Shown in pieces: positions 42,984 to 52,159 of a DNA stretch of 64,000 bases (the first letter of the stretch is position 1; each line of letters starts with the position of its first letter). The position numbers were made by a program, and so were the translations under genes. The stretch lies in the NCBI GenBank assembly GCA_004011035.1, contig CP025734.1, positions 2,688,001-2,752,000 of the forward strand, given 5' to 3'. Source of the DNA: Bdellovibrio sp. qaytius (lineage in GTDB: Bacteria; Bdellovibrionota; Bdellovibrionia; Bdellovibrionales; Bdellovibrionaceae). A model generated the notes under the pieces. The model saw only the letters and a list, made by a program, of their open reading frames with translations. It searched no databases and was not told the origin of the DNA.

Positions 42984-45900
42984 GTGAAACACCAGTACGT
43001 TAACACCAGTACTTTCTTTAAATATTTCGCTGCGATAGCTATGTCATTGCTATTTGCACAAGCTGGTGTTGCGCAATCTACTGAAAATCAACAAATGGTC
43101 TTTGAAGGTAGTCTCACTGATGCGAGCGGTAACTCGATTAGTTTAGCTGGCGCTGCCTTAAATTTTTACGTGACTGCAAACGGTTGTTATTTGTATGGCG
43201 AATCATCGACTTCATCTGGTGATAGCCAAGGTAACATCATTCACCGCTTTGGTGGTGGAACTGTGCTTACGGGTTCACCAAATTCATTTTCACAAAATTT
43301 ATTTTTCGGTAATGTTTCTGGTACGACAACTTTTGCTGGCAACAATTGTTTTGTTTCAGCCAGCGATACGCGTTTAGCGCAAGTTTATTACCCGACTGAA
43401 AATATCACTGCGACAATTAAACTGGGCACTGTGCCTTACGCGCAAAATGCGACAACTTTTTCTGGTAAAAATGTTTCTGACTTTGTTTTAGCTAGCGTTG
43501 ATACTTACACTTTATTTTCTTCAGGTTCTGCTGGACAATTTTTAACAAAAACAGCTTCTGGCTTAGCTTGGACAAATACAAGCTTAACAGCTTCAGCAGT
43601 TACGAGCACTTTAGGTTACACTCCGGCGAACAGCGCTACCCTTTCTGCGTTTGCGCAAAAAGCTAATAACTTATCTGATTTACCATCTTCATCTACAGCT
43701 CGTGCTAATTTAGGTCTAGGCAGTTTAGCTACGAAATCATTTGTTCTTTTAGCCAGCGAAGTTTCTGGAACTTTACCTGCCTCTAATTTACCAAGTTTTT
43801 CTGGTGATATCGCAACTTCTGCTGGAACTTCAGTGGCCTCGGTTCAAGCTTTACGTGGTGTTGCTCTTGCTGCAACGGCGCCGGTGTCAGGACAAGTTTT
43901 ATATTTTAACGGTTTTTCTTGGACTCCGATCACGATTCCTTCAAGTCTTGGAACTGTAACTAATGTGACAAGTACAAATTCTGATATCGTTGTCACTTCA
44001 AGTTCGACAACGCCAAATTTAACTTTAAACGTAGGTACAGGCGCAAACCAAATTATTCGTCTTGATAGCAGCGCAAAATTACCAGCCGTAGATGCTAGTC
44101 AATTAACAGCCTTAAACGCATCGCAATTAACTTCAGGAACAATAGATACGAATCGTCTACCTGCTTTTACTGGTGACGCGTCTACAGCTGTGGGTTCTAA
44201 CACAATTACAGTTGGTAAACTTCGTGGAATTTCGATTTCTGCTTCTGCACCAACAACTTCACAAGTTTTAACTTTCAATGGCACTGCGTGGTCTCCGGCG
44301 ACTCCAGTTACAGATATCAGTTCATTAAATGGCTCAACATCACAAACGCAAACATTTGCGACTGGAACTACGGGTCTTACTCCATCAATTTTAACATCAA
44401 ATGGTGTTCACACTTTTAATATTCCATTAGCAAGCGGCGCTTCAGTAACTGCAGGTTTAGTATCGAATGCAGATTACACAACTTTCGTAAATAAAATTAC
44501 CTCAAGTGCAGTTAGTATCGCGCAGGTCTTAGGATATGTTCCTGCGAGTGCAACTTCGTTATCTAATCTTTTAGTTAAAACAAATAATTTATCAGAACTA
44601 ACAAGTTCATCGACCGCTCGTACAAATTTAGGTTTAGGCTCACTGGCTACAGCAAATTCTCTTGATTTAGGATCGGCTTCAGCAACAGGAACCCTTGCTA
44701 ATGCAAGATTACCTGCTTTTACTGGTGATGCCTCTACAGCTGTGGGTTCTAACACAATTACTGTTGGTAAACTTCGTGGAATTTCGATTTCTGCTTCTGC
44801 ACCAACAACTTCGCAAGTTTTATCATTTGACGGTATACAATGGTCTCCGACAACTGTGGCTGCAGTAGCTGCTGTCACTTCTGTTAATGCAGGCACAGGT
44901 TTACTTGGTGGCCCGATTACTTCATCTGGAAGTTTATCTGTAAATTTCGGAGCAAGTGCTGGCACTGTGGCTCAAGGTAATGATTCACGTATCGTACAAG
45001 CGTTACAATCTATTAATAATTTATCTGATATTACTTCAGCCTCAACGGCTCGTACAAATTTAGGTTTAGGTTCACTAGCTACAGCAAATTCTCTTGATTT
45101 AGGATCGGCTTCAGCAACAGGAACCCTTGCTAATGCAAGATTACCTGCTTTTACTGGTGATGCCTCTACAGCTGTGGGTTCTAACACAATTACTGTGGGT
45201 AAACTTCGTGGAATTTCGATTTCTGCTTCTGCACCAACAACTTTGCAAGTTTTATCATTTGACGGTATACAATGGTCTCCGACGACACCGGTTACAGACA
45301 TCAGTTCATTAAATGGCTCAACATCTGCTACACAATCTTTTGCGAGTGCATTAACTGGATCGCAACCAACATATGTCACAGTGAACGGCGTACACACATT
45401 AAATATTCCGTATGCATCTACTCCAGCAGTAACAGCAGGTTTAATTTCATATTTAGATTATTCTAATTTCTCAAACAAAATTACTTCAAGTGCTGCTAGT
45501 ATTGTGCAAGTGTTAGGTTATGTTCCAGTCAGTGCAACTTCGTTATCTAATCTTTTAGTTAAAACAAATAATTTATCAGAACTAACAAGTTCATCGACCG
45601 CTCGTACGAATTTAGGTTTAGGTTCTCTGGCTACAGCAAATTCTCTTGATTTAGGATCAGCTTCAGCAACAGGAACTCTTGCTAATGCAAGATTACCTGC
45701 TTTTGTTGGTGATGCCGCTACAGCTGCAGGTTCTAACACAATCACGGTGAGTAAACTTCGCGGCATTAATATTTCTTCAGCGACACCAACGGCAGCGCAA
45801 GTGTTAGCCTATGATGGATCTCAGTGGGCACCAGCAACTCTGGGTGGTGGTGGCAGCGTAACTAATATAAATGCGGGCACAGGTTTACTCGGTGGTCCGA

Positions 45901-48611
45901 TCACAACTTCTGGAACTTTATCGATTAATTTTGGTGTAAGCACAGGAACTGTTGCTGCCGGTAATGATGCTCGTATCGTTCAAGCGTTACAATCTATTAA
46001 TAATTTAGCTGACATCGCATCAGCATCCACAGCGCGAACTAATTTAGGATTAGGAAATTTATCTACAAAATCAACTGTTGATTTAGCAAATGATGTTTCT
46101 GGTGTTCTATCCATCGCAAACGGTGGATCAGTTTGGATTACTTCTTCGACTGGTATTTACAATTCTACGAACAGCGTCGCTATCGGAAGCGCTTCAGTTA
46201 TTGCCAACACTAAATTTTATGTTGAATCTAATGGTGGTTATGCGAGTAGAATTTCTAACGTGTCTGCTACAGGATACGGATTAAAAATTGATGTCGCTGG
46301 CACAAACGGAACACAATATGCTCTGAATGTGAATAACGCTTCAGGTACAATGTTTATGGTGCAAAACGATGGCAAAGTTGGCGTTGGCACTTTGACTCCG
46401 ACAGCTCGTTTTCATGTTGCTGCAGGGTCTGCTTCGATGGCGCCATTAAAACTTACAAGTGGTACATTACTAACTACGCCAACTTCTGGTTCAATCGAAT
46501 ATGACGGCGCAAATTTATATATCACTGATGCAACAAACACTCGTCGCACAATTGCTACCGGTGGATTAAACTCAATTGATAATGCTTCATTCATTAATTC
46601 AACAGGCAATATGACTTTGAACCCGCTTGGTTCAGTGATTGTTTCTTCAACTGTGGCCAGTACAAATTCATCAACGGGTGCGTTGGTTGTTAATGGTGGC
46701 TTAGGCGTTGCGGGAAATATTTTTACGTCTGGAACTATCATCACAACAAACAATATTACAGCACAGGTCATGACTGCATCAGCCGGAGTATTTTCTGCAC
46801 TTGTTGCAGGATCAAACCTTTCGGGTGGATCTCTACAATTAGAATCTACAACTCATGCCACTAAAGGAAACATTTTACTAAATACAACAGGTGGTAACGT
46901 TGGTATTGGTGTTGCCTCGACACCGGTTGCTACTTTTCAAGTTACAAATTCTACAAGTTCTCCAACAGCTTATTTTAAAAGTACTTCTGGTATTGGCACA
47001 AATTTGGGTTTAGCAATTTCTGCCGGTACGAATGCAAGTGACTATGCACTCGGAGTAAGTAATGCCAGCGGAACATCTCTTTTCTTTATCCGTGGTAACG
47101 GCAATGTTGGAGTGGGTACGTCATCTCCAGGTTCACTGTTCGAAGTTTCAAATGCGACGAGCGGTAGTCCCTCAACATTCGCGATAACAAAATCATCTCC
47201 GAATATGTATGAAACTAACGTTATAGCCATGCAAAGATCAGGCGGAACACAAGCCGCACCGACAAGTACAGCAAATGGCGATCAACTGGGTATGATTAGA
47301 TTTGCTGGTTATGGATCAAGTGCTTACCGCCAAGCTGCTGCTATCGAAAGTTTTGCAACTGCAGCTGGCGGAACTTTTGTTCCAGGAAATTTAGTTTTTT
47401 CTACGGCACCAAACAGTGGCAATACTGTAGAACGCATGCGTATCGATTCAAGTGGTAATGTGGGTATCGGAAACATTAATCCAACTTCAACATTAACTGT
47501 TGGACCTGGCGGAGCTGTCGCTGCAAATTATAATATTTTTGCATCGGCTTACAACAGTGCTGCTGGACAAGCGCAATTTGCTGGTAACTGGGGAAGTTCA
47601 AATTATTGGGGTATCGGTCCTGCGACACAAAACTCTGATAACACGATTAGAATTGGTATTACAGCTGATTCAACAGGTACATGGACTGCCGCACAAGATA
47701 TCAACGTTGTCGTTGGTGGACGCATTGGCATTGGTGTTTCTGCTCCGACGGCTCGCTTACAATTAGCTTCTGGAACAACAACACTTGCGGCATTTAAATT
47801 TACGAGTGGAACTCTATTAGCAACACCAAGTTCTGGTGCTATAGAGTATGATGGCTCTAGAATGTACATCACTGATGGCGCTAATATTCGTCGTACATTT
47901 CCGACGGGCACGACAAGTTCTACAATCGATAACATCTCTAGCATCAATTCGCCTGGAGATTTAAATTTAAATACAACGTCATCAACTGCCGTGTTTATCA
48001 CTAGTAATTTAGTTATCGGCAGTGCTTCAGCTCCGCTTTCTAAATTTAACCTTATAACAAACACTGCAGGTTCAGAACTGGCTCGATTTGATGGTGGTGC
48101 TACTGGTTATTTCTTAAGATTCGCGGCCAACTCAGTTCCTATCGCACATATGGGCGCATTAAATGGAGCTACATTATTTAATAATGAATTAGGCGCCAAC
48201 GGTATGGGCCTTCAAGCAGTTAATTATTTACAATTGGGTGTTGCAACGACGGCAGTAATGACGATTACTTCAGCCACAAGAGTTGGTATCGGCACAAATG
48301 CACCGACAACAGCTTTAACAGTGAGTGGTTCTGTTCGCACAATCAGCGGTGGTTATGAATTTGCCGATGGCACTTCACAAACAACATCAGCGTTTGGCGG
48401 ATATGAAAGAGTCAGCGTAAACTGTGGTTCTGCTTCAACTTGTACTGCGACTTGTTCTGCAGGCAAACAAGTTATTGGAGGAGGTTGCTCTAACGCAGGC
48501 TCATCTGCGCTAATTAGCTCTTACCCTAGTTCAAATACACAGTATCAATGTGGCTGGGCTACGGGCTCGTTAATAACCGTAACGGCCTTCGCGGTCTGTA
48601 CGAAAATGTAA
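42984..48611 (+). CDS. Giant secreted fibre protein 3 (mosaic adhesive trimer-like)
   Basis: About 1875 residues, the largest of the three. Signal peptide to about 31 (AQAGVAQ). The N-terminal domain (STENQQMVFEGSLTD, HRFGGGTVL, LGTVPYAQNA) is nearly the same as in fibre 2. The shaft contains near-identical DNA repeats (44150-45770) encoding SLATANSLDLGSASATGT and ANARLPAFTGDASTAVGS units. Further on come NVGIGTSSPGSLFEV and GNVGIGNINPTSTL modules. The C-terminal tip (last about 70 residues) has six cysteines in a CSAGKQVIGGGCS pattern known from tips of trimeric fibres. GTG 42984 is favoured over ATG 42975 because of the promoter; no Shine-Dalgarno is visible. It converges on sfsA with a 7-base gap. 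Likely a trimeric surface adhesin; target unknown. Confidence 0.83.
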   Translation: MKHQYVNTSTFFKYFAAIAMSLLFAQAGVAQSTENQQMVFEGSLTDASGNSISLAGAALNFYVTANGCYLYGESSTSSGDSQGNIIHRFGGGTVLTGSPNSFSQNLFFGNVSGTTTFAGNNCFVSASDTRLAQVYYPTENITATIKLGTVPYAQNATTFSGKNVSDFVLASVDTYTLFSSGSAGQFLTKTASGLAWTNTSLTASAVTSTLGYTPANSATLSAFAQKANNLSDLPSSSTARANLGLGSLATKSFVLLASEVSGTLPASNLPSFSGDIATSAGTSVASVQALRGVALAATAPVSGQVLYFNGFSWTPITIPSSLGTVTNVTSTNSDIVVTSSSTTPNLTLNVGTGANQIIRLDSSAKLPAVDASQLTALNASQLTSGTIDTNRLPAFTGDASTAVGSNTITVGKLRGISISASAPTTSQVLTFNGTAWSPATPVTDISSLNGSTSQTQTFATGTTGLTPSILTSNGVHTFNIPLASGASVTAGLVSNADYTTFVNKITSSAVSIAQVLGYVPASATSLSNLLVKTNNLSELTSSSTARTNLGLGSLATANSLDLGSASATGTLANARLPAFTGDASTAVGSNTITVGKLRGISISASAPTTSQVLSFDGIQWSPTTVAAVAAVTSVNAGTGLLGGPITSSGSLSVNFGASAGTVAQGNDSRIVQALQSINNLSDITSASTARTNLGLGSLATANSLDLGSASATGTLANARLPAFTGDASTAVGSNTITVGKLRGISISASAPTTLQVLSFDGIQWSPTTPVTDISSLNGSTSATQSFASALTGSQPTYVTVNGVHTLNIPYASTPAVTAGLISYLDYSNFSNKITSSAASIVQVLGYVPVSATSLSNLLVKTNNLSELTSSSTARTNLGLGSLATANSLDLGSASATGTLANARLPAFVGDAATAAGSNTITVSKLRGINISSATPTAAQVLAYDGSQWAPATLGGGGSVTNINAGTGLLGGPITTSGTLSINFGVSTGTVAAGNDARIVQALQSINNLADIASASTARTNLGLGNLSTKSTVDLANDVSGVLSIANGGSVWITSSTGIYNSTNSVAIGSASVIANTKFYVESNGGYASRISNVSATGYGLKIDVAGTNGTQYALNVNNASGTMFMVQNDGKVGVGTLTPTARFHVAAGSASMAPLKLTSGTLLTTPTSGSIEYDGANLYITDATNTRRTIATGGLNSIDNASFINSTGNMTLNPLGSVIVSSTVASTNSSTGALVVNGGLGVAGNIFTSGTIITTNNITAQVMTASAGVFSALVAGSNLSGGSLQLESTTHATKGNILLNTTGGNVGIGVASTPVATFQVTNSTSSPTAYFKSTSGIGTNLGLAISAGTNASDYALGVSNASGTSLFFIRGNGNVGVGTSSPGSLFEVSNATSGSPSTFAITKSSPNMYETNVIAMQRSGGTQAAPTSTANGDQLGMIRFAGYGSSAYRQAAAIESFATAAGGTFVPGNLVFSTAPNSGNTVERMRIDSSGNVGIGNINPTSTLTVGPGGAVAANYNIFASAYNSAAGQAQFAGNWGSSNYWGIGPATQNSDNTIRIGITADSTGTWTAAQDINVVVGGRIGIGVSAPTARLQLASGTTTLAAFKFTSGTLLATPSSGAIEYDGSRMYITDGANIRRTFPTGTTSSTIDNISSINSPGDLNLNTTSSTAVFITSNLVIGSASAPLSKFNLITNTAGSELARFDGGATGYFLRFAANSVPIAHMGALNGATLFNNELGANGMGLQAVNYLQLGVATTAVMTITSATRVGIGTNAPTTALTVSGSVRTISGGYEFADGTSQTTSAFGGYERVSVNCGSASTCTATCSAGKQVIGGGCSNAGSSALISSYPSSNTQYQCGWATGSLITVTAFAVCTKM
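44151..45770 (+). repeat. In-frame tandem-like DNA repeats in the fibre 3 shaft
   Basis: Four related segments: 44151-44295 (partial), 44550-44854, 45041-45288 and 45533-45760. The second and third are almost identical over about 240 bases, including silent positions. Matching points are offset by 432 and 552 bases (144 and 184 codons), so recombination between copies would keep the frame. Confidence 0.75.
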
Positions 48612-48618
48612 CGATCTA

Positions 48619-49380
48619 TTAAAACACCACTTCTAATTTGTTCGGAGTCAGCTTCACTTCATCACGCGAAATATCAACTAACATCGGTGAAATAATTAAA
48701 CCTTCTCCTGCCGCTTTTTTCAAAAGCTTTACGTAATCAGGATCAATATCACACGGCGAGAAAAATTCGACATCAGAACGTTGAATAGCAAAGATCAATT
48801 CGCATTTGTGACCTTGTTGCATTAAATGCATCATTTCTGAAATGTGTTTTTGTCCACGTTCAGTCACTGCATCAGGAAACTGCGCGTGCTGTTTTTTATC
48901 AACCTTCATACGATAAGTTGTATTTTTAATTTCAATAAAATGTTTTTTAGCTTTTGGATTATCTAAATCCATCTCTTTAAAGAAAAAAGCACCGTCTAAA
49001 CGAGTTTCTTTTGAAATTTTATACTCTGGTTTATAAAAACCGTATTCAGCCCACTCTTTTAAAAATGGTTTTCCTGAATCGATGCCGTTTTTAATTGCCT
49101 CTGTCACAACACGATTTGGATTCGAAGTATTGACTCCAACCCAAGCGCCCTCTTCAGTTTGCACCGCTTCAAGTGTGCCTTTTAATTTTTTTGTTTCATC
49201 ACCATGCAATGAGAACCAGCATTTTTGCGGTTGCGATGGATTTTTTTCGATCACAGTTTTTAACGAACCTGTGTTCGGAACATGAATGGTGATTTTTTCC
49301 CCGTTTAATTCAACATCGGCAAAAAATCTTTTGTAACGAGATAGAAGTGTTCCTTCGAGAAGTTTTTTTTCAAATTTCAT
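48619..49380 (-). CDS. sfsA: SfsA-family DNA-binding/nuclease protein
   Basis: 253 residues of the conserved SfsA family (sugar fermentation stimulation protein, PD-(D/E)XK-like fold). Recognisable parts are the N-terminal RYKRFFADVELNGEKITIHVPNTGSLK (OB-like), then the core with GFYKPEYKISKETRLDGAFFF, HFIEIKNTTY as the acidic-Lys active-site strand, FPDAVTERGQKHISEMMHL and the IFAIQRSDVEFFSPCDIDPDY motif. Length is normal. It is cytoplasmic; the biological role of the family is still unclear, with DNA binding and nuclease ideas. It converges on fibre gene 3. Confidence 0.93.
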   Translation of the reverse strand: MKFEKKLLEGTLLSRYKRFFADVELNGEKITIHVPNTGSLKTVIEKNPSQPQKCWFSLHGDETKKLKGTLEAVQTEEGAWVGVNTSNPNRVVTEAIKNGIDSGKPFLKEWAEYGFYKPEYKISKETRLDGAFFFKEMDLDNPKAKKHFIEIKNTTYRMKVDKKQHAQFPDAVTERGQKHISEMMHLMQQGHKCELIFAIQRSDVEFFSPCDIDPDYVKLLKKAAGEGLIISPMLVDISRDEVKLTPNKLEVVF

Positions 49381-49568
49381 AAATAACTCCTTTGTCTAGA
49401 GGCATCAAATGTTCCATGCACTTGGAACGGTGTCAATTGTGCCTTGAAGCAAGTGGCAAACAGATTGCTCTAATCACCCTCGTACAGATTTTTAAAAACA
49501 AATGACACCACCTTGTTGAAAAATAAGTAAACAAAAGTGCTGTCGCAAAAAAACACACGAGGAGTTTT

Positions 49569-50108
49569 ATGAAAAAATTAATTTTAGCAATTTTGCTAGT
49601 AACAAGTGCAGTACAAGCTTATGCCCATGACGGCGGAAGCATCAGACCAGGTCGCCCTGATCGTCCAGGTCAACCGGCTCCATATCCAGGTAATCCGTAT
49701 GAACCAAATCCATATGATCCAAATCCTTACCAACCAGGCTACCCTTCACACCCAGGTTACGGCGACTACGGTCCTGCACGTACTTACCGTTGGGAAGATC
49801 AAGGCGAAAGCAAAATTGATAAGTTTATAACGGCAACAGTCAGCATCAATGGCCGTGACAGATTAGTGAATGAAATTTTGTTACGCGCTAATAACGCTGA
49901 TGTGCAAATCACTCGCGCCTACGCTCGTTTATCTAACGGTCGTACAGTTGAAATCGCGACTGGAACAATCCGACAAGGCCGCGATGCACGTGTGCGTTTA
50001 GATTACCGATACTCTGTACGCGTTGACGAAATCGTTATTGAAGCAACGTCACCAAGTTTAATCGGTTCACGCGCTCGTTTACAAGTTTGGTTAGGTCTTG
50101 CTGAATAG
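49569..50108 (+). CDS. Secreted Pro-rich protein with C-terminal beta domain
   Basis: 179 residues, ATG preceded by GAGGAG. Signal peptide to about residue 19 (AVQAYA). Next comes a Pro/Tyr/Asn repeat tract (about 25-67, PYEPNPYDPNPYQPGYP) of PNPY units, which is likely extended. The C-terminal part (80-179) is strand-rich with many Arg and regular hydrophobic positions (ITRAYARLSNGRTVEIATG; VRLDYRYSVRVDEIVIEATS), probably a small beta-sandwich. No named family fits. Surface or periplasmic location is likely. A terminator follows. Its function cannot be stated. The intergenic region before it (49381-49568) holds a 6-bp inverted repeat GTTCCA/TGGAAC at 49411-49428. Confidence 0.72.
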   Translation: MKKLILAILLVTSAVQAYAHDGGSIRPGRPDRPGQPAPYPGNPYEPNPYDPNPYQPGYPSHPGYGDYGPARTYRWEDQGESKIDKFITATVSINGRDRLVNEILLRANNADVQITRAYARLSNGRTVEIATGTIRQGRDARVRLDYRYSVRVDEIVIEATSPSLIGSRARLQVWLGLAE

Positions 50109-50140
50109 CAAACAAGTGTAGAAATACTAAAACACACCTT

Positions 50141-50172
50141 AAAGCCTCGGTAGAAATATCGAGGCTTTTTTT
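50141..50172. terminator. Bidirectional rho-independent terminator
   Basis: AAAGCCTCG, loop of about 11 bases, CGAGGCTTT then Ts. It lies between the convergent 49569-50108 gene and argS. Confidence 0.87.
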
Positions 50173-50181
50173 ATTTGTGAA

Positions 50182-51978
50182 TTACATTCTCTCTGGAGTA
50201 GGAATTCCTAATAAGCTTAGACCGTGTTTAATGATTGCACCTGTCGAGTAAGCCAACGCTAAACGCGCTTTCTTAAGATCAGGTGTTTCAGCAGTACCGA
50301 TCGGGCAATCGTGATAAAAAGTATTAAACTTTTTTGCTGTATCATAAAGATAAGAGCAAAGTGATGCTGGTTTATAATTTTCAGCCGCACCCAAAACCAC
50401 AGTGTTAAAATTCATCAGATGTTGCATCAATTTTAATTCACTGGCGTGAGATAAAACTTCTCCCGCGAATTCTGCTTTGGCATCAAATGAAAACTTTTTA
50501 AGTAATGAATTAATACGCGCGCAAGAGTACTGAATAAACGGGCCTGATTCACCATCAAGCTTTGTCCATTCGTTCATATCAAATACGATTTTTTTATTCG
50601 TGTCTTGTTTTAACATGCCGTATTTGATTGCGCCCTTAGCCACTTGGCCCGCAACAGTATCAACTTCTGTTTCAGTCCATTCACCTTTGTAACGAGCTAA
50701 ATATTCAGTCGCGACATGAGTCTTCATCGTTTCAATAAGCGTCGTTAACGGAACGATATTGCCCTTACGAGAGCTCATGGCTCCATCTGGAAGTTCAACG
50801 AAATTGTATTGTAAATGATAACAATCTTTAGCTTGTTCAAAACCTAAAACTTCAAGCGCTTTAAAAACTTGTTTAAAGTGCAAAGCCTGTCTTTGATCGA
50901 CGATGTAAATTGATTTTTCGATTTTATAATCTTCAAATTTGCGACGAGCTAATTCGATATCTTTAGTGGCATAAAGGCCCGTGCCGTCTGATTTTAAAAG
51001 CAGGCAAAAACCTAAATTCTCTTCTGAGAAATCAAGCCCGATCGCGCCTTGCGATTCAACAAGTTTACCTTCAGCTAAATATTTTTTAACGGTTTTTACA
51101 GAGTCAGAATCAACATCAGATTCAAAATACCACTGGTCAAATTTAATATCCGCCCAGTTGTAAACATCTTTCATTAATTCGATCGACCATTCACGAGTTT
51201 GCTTCCACAAATCGTAGTATTCGCCGTTTTTAGCTTCTAATTGTTTTAAAATATCTGTCAGAACTTTTCTATTTTCATCTTCTTGCGGAGTTCCAACTTG
51301 GTCTTCTAATAAAAGATTTCCTTTAGAGTACATCGCGCCTAACCAAGCGCCTTTGTTCATCATTGGAATAGATTCTTTATTATGAAATTTCATATACCAA
51401 AGACATTTCGCAACGTGAGTGCCTACGTCTCCCGGAAAAGTTGACGCCAAAATATTGTAACCTGAATAACGAAGTAATCTGACGGCCGCATCACCTAAAC
51501 ACATATTACGCATATGACCGACGTGTAATTCTTTGTGAGTGTTTGGTTGCGAATACTCGATCATCATTTTTGGCGTAGCTTCAGTTAATTGCGCCTTGAA
51601 AGTCTCGCCAGATAAAAGTGGTTTTAAAATATAATCGCTCAAACCAGAAGCTGTGAATTTGATATTGATATAAGGGCCTGCTGCTTCAACAGAAGCGATT
51701 GTTTTTTTCAAAACAATATTTTGCGCCACTTCATTTTTTAATTCTTGAGCTAAAAGTTGCGCCACAACTGGTGGGCCTTTTTTTAAATTTTTAGCGGTGA
51801 TAAAGCAGCCAAAAGCTAAATGCCCAAGTTCTGCGTTAGGGGGATCAACTAAAGCTTTATAAACATCACCCACGCTCATTGTGTCTTTAGAAACTCCACC
51901 CGCTTCAAGTTGAGCTTGAATTAACGTGATTAGAGATTGAGAAACTAATTTTCTTAAAGGTTCGTGCAATAATGTCAT
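50182..51978 (-). CDS. argS: Arginyl-tRNA synthetase
   Basis: 598 residues of a class I tRNA synthetase that charges tRNA-Arg in the cytoplasm. The additional N-terminal domain (about 1-125) is typical of ArgRS. The HIGH-like motif appears as HVGHMRN in EYSQPNTHKELHVGHMRN, and the KMSKS region as AMSSRKGN (as usual for ArgRS, which often lacks the canonical Lys). The C-terminal anticodon-binding helical bundle (DALR domain) is present, ending GLSLLGIPTPERM with the conserved PERM tail. Length is normal. It is transcribed alone, away from lipA. Confidence 0.96.
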   Translation of the reverse strand: MTLLHEPLRKLVSQSLITLIQAQLEAGGVSKDTMSVGDVYKALVDPPNAELGHLAFGCFITAKNLKKGPPVVAQLLAQELKNEVAQNIVLKKTIASVEAAGPYINIKFTASGLSDYILKPLLSGETFKAQLTEATPKMMIEYSQPNTHKELHVGHMRNMCLGDAAVRLLRYSGYNILASTFPGDVGTHVAKCLWYMKFHNKESIPMMNKGAWLGAMYSKGNLLLEDQVGTPQEDENRKVLTDILKQLEAKNGEYYDLWKQTREWSIELMKDVYNWADIKFDQWYFESDVDSDSVKTVKKYLAEGKLVESQGAIGLDFSEENLGFCLLLKSDGTGLYATKDIELARRKFEDYKIEKSIYIVDQRQALHFKQVFKALEVLGFEQAKDCYHLQYNFVELPDGAMSSRKGNIVPLTTLIETMKTHVATEYLARYKGEWTETEVDTVAGQVAKGAIKYGMLKQDTNKKIVFDMNEWTKLDGESGPFIQYSCARINSLLKKFSFDAKAEFAGEVLSHASELKLMQHLMNFNTVVLGAAENYKPASLCSYLYDTAKKFNTFYHDCPIGTAETPDLKKARLALAYSTGAIIKHGLSLLGIPTPERM

Positions 51979-52159
51979 AGCCTATATAGCTAACAAATCC
52001 TGTTTGTTTAGACAAGAAAGGAGCACCACAACGGCCCTTAAATATAGCTTGCTTTGTTAAGCTAGGTTTTTGCCGAAAAACCTTTGCCAGTACCTCTCTT
52101 TAAAGTTAGAAATAAAGCTCTAAATTTCAGTGATAAAAATGCACTAAAAGGTGGCAGTT

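Noticed and set aside
44474-45766. Long antisense open frames in the fibre 3 gene (about 163, 141 and 82 codons)
   Set aside because: They mirror the repeated, Ser/Thr/Ala-rich coding strand, repeat themselves in the same way, and have no ribosome sites; they are shadows of the real gene.
44151-45770. CRISPR array
   Set aside because: Repeats are long, in-frame and coding, with no short repeat-spacer structure and no cas genes.
34415-48611. Prophage tail-fibre module
   Set aside because: Shaft motifs resemble tail fibres, but every protein has a Sec signal peptide and no other phage genes (capsid, terminase, holin, baseplate) are nearby.
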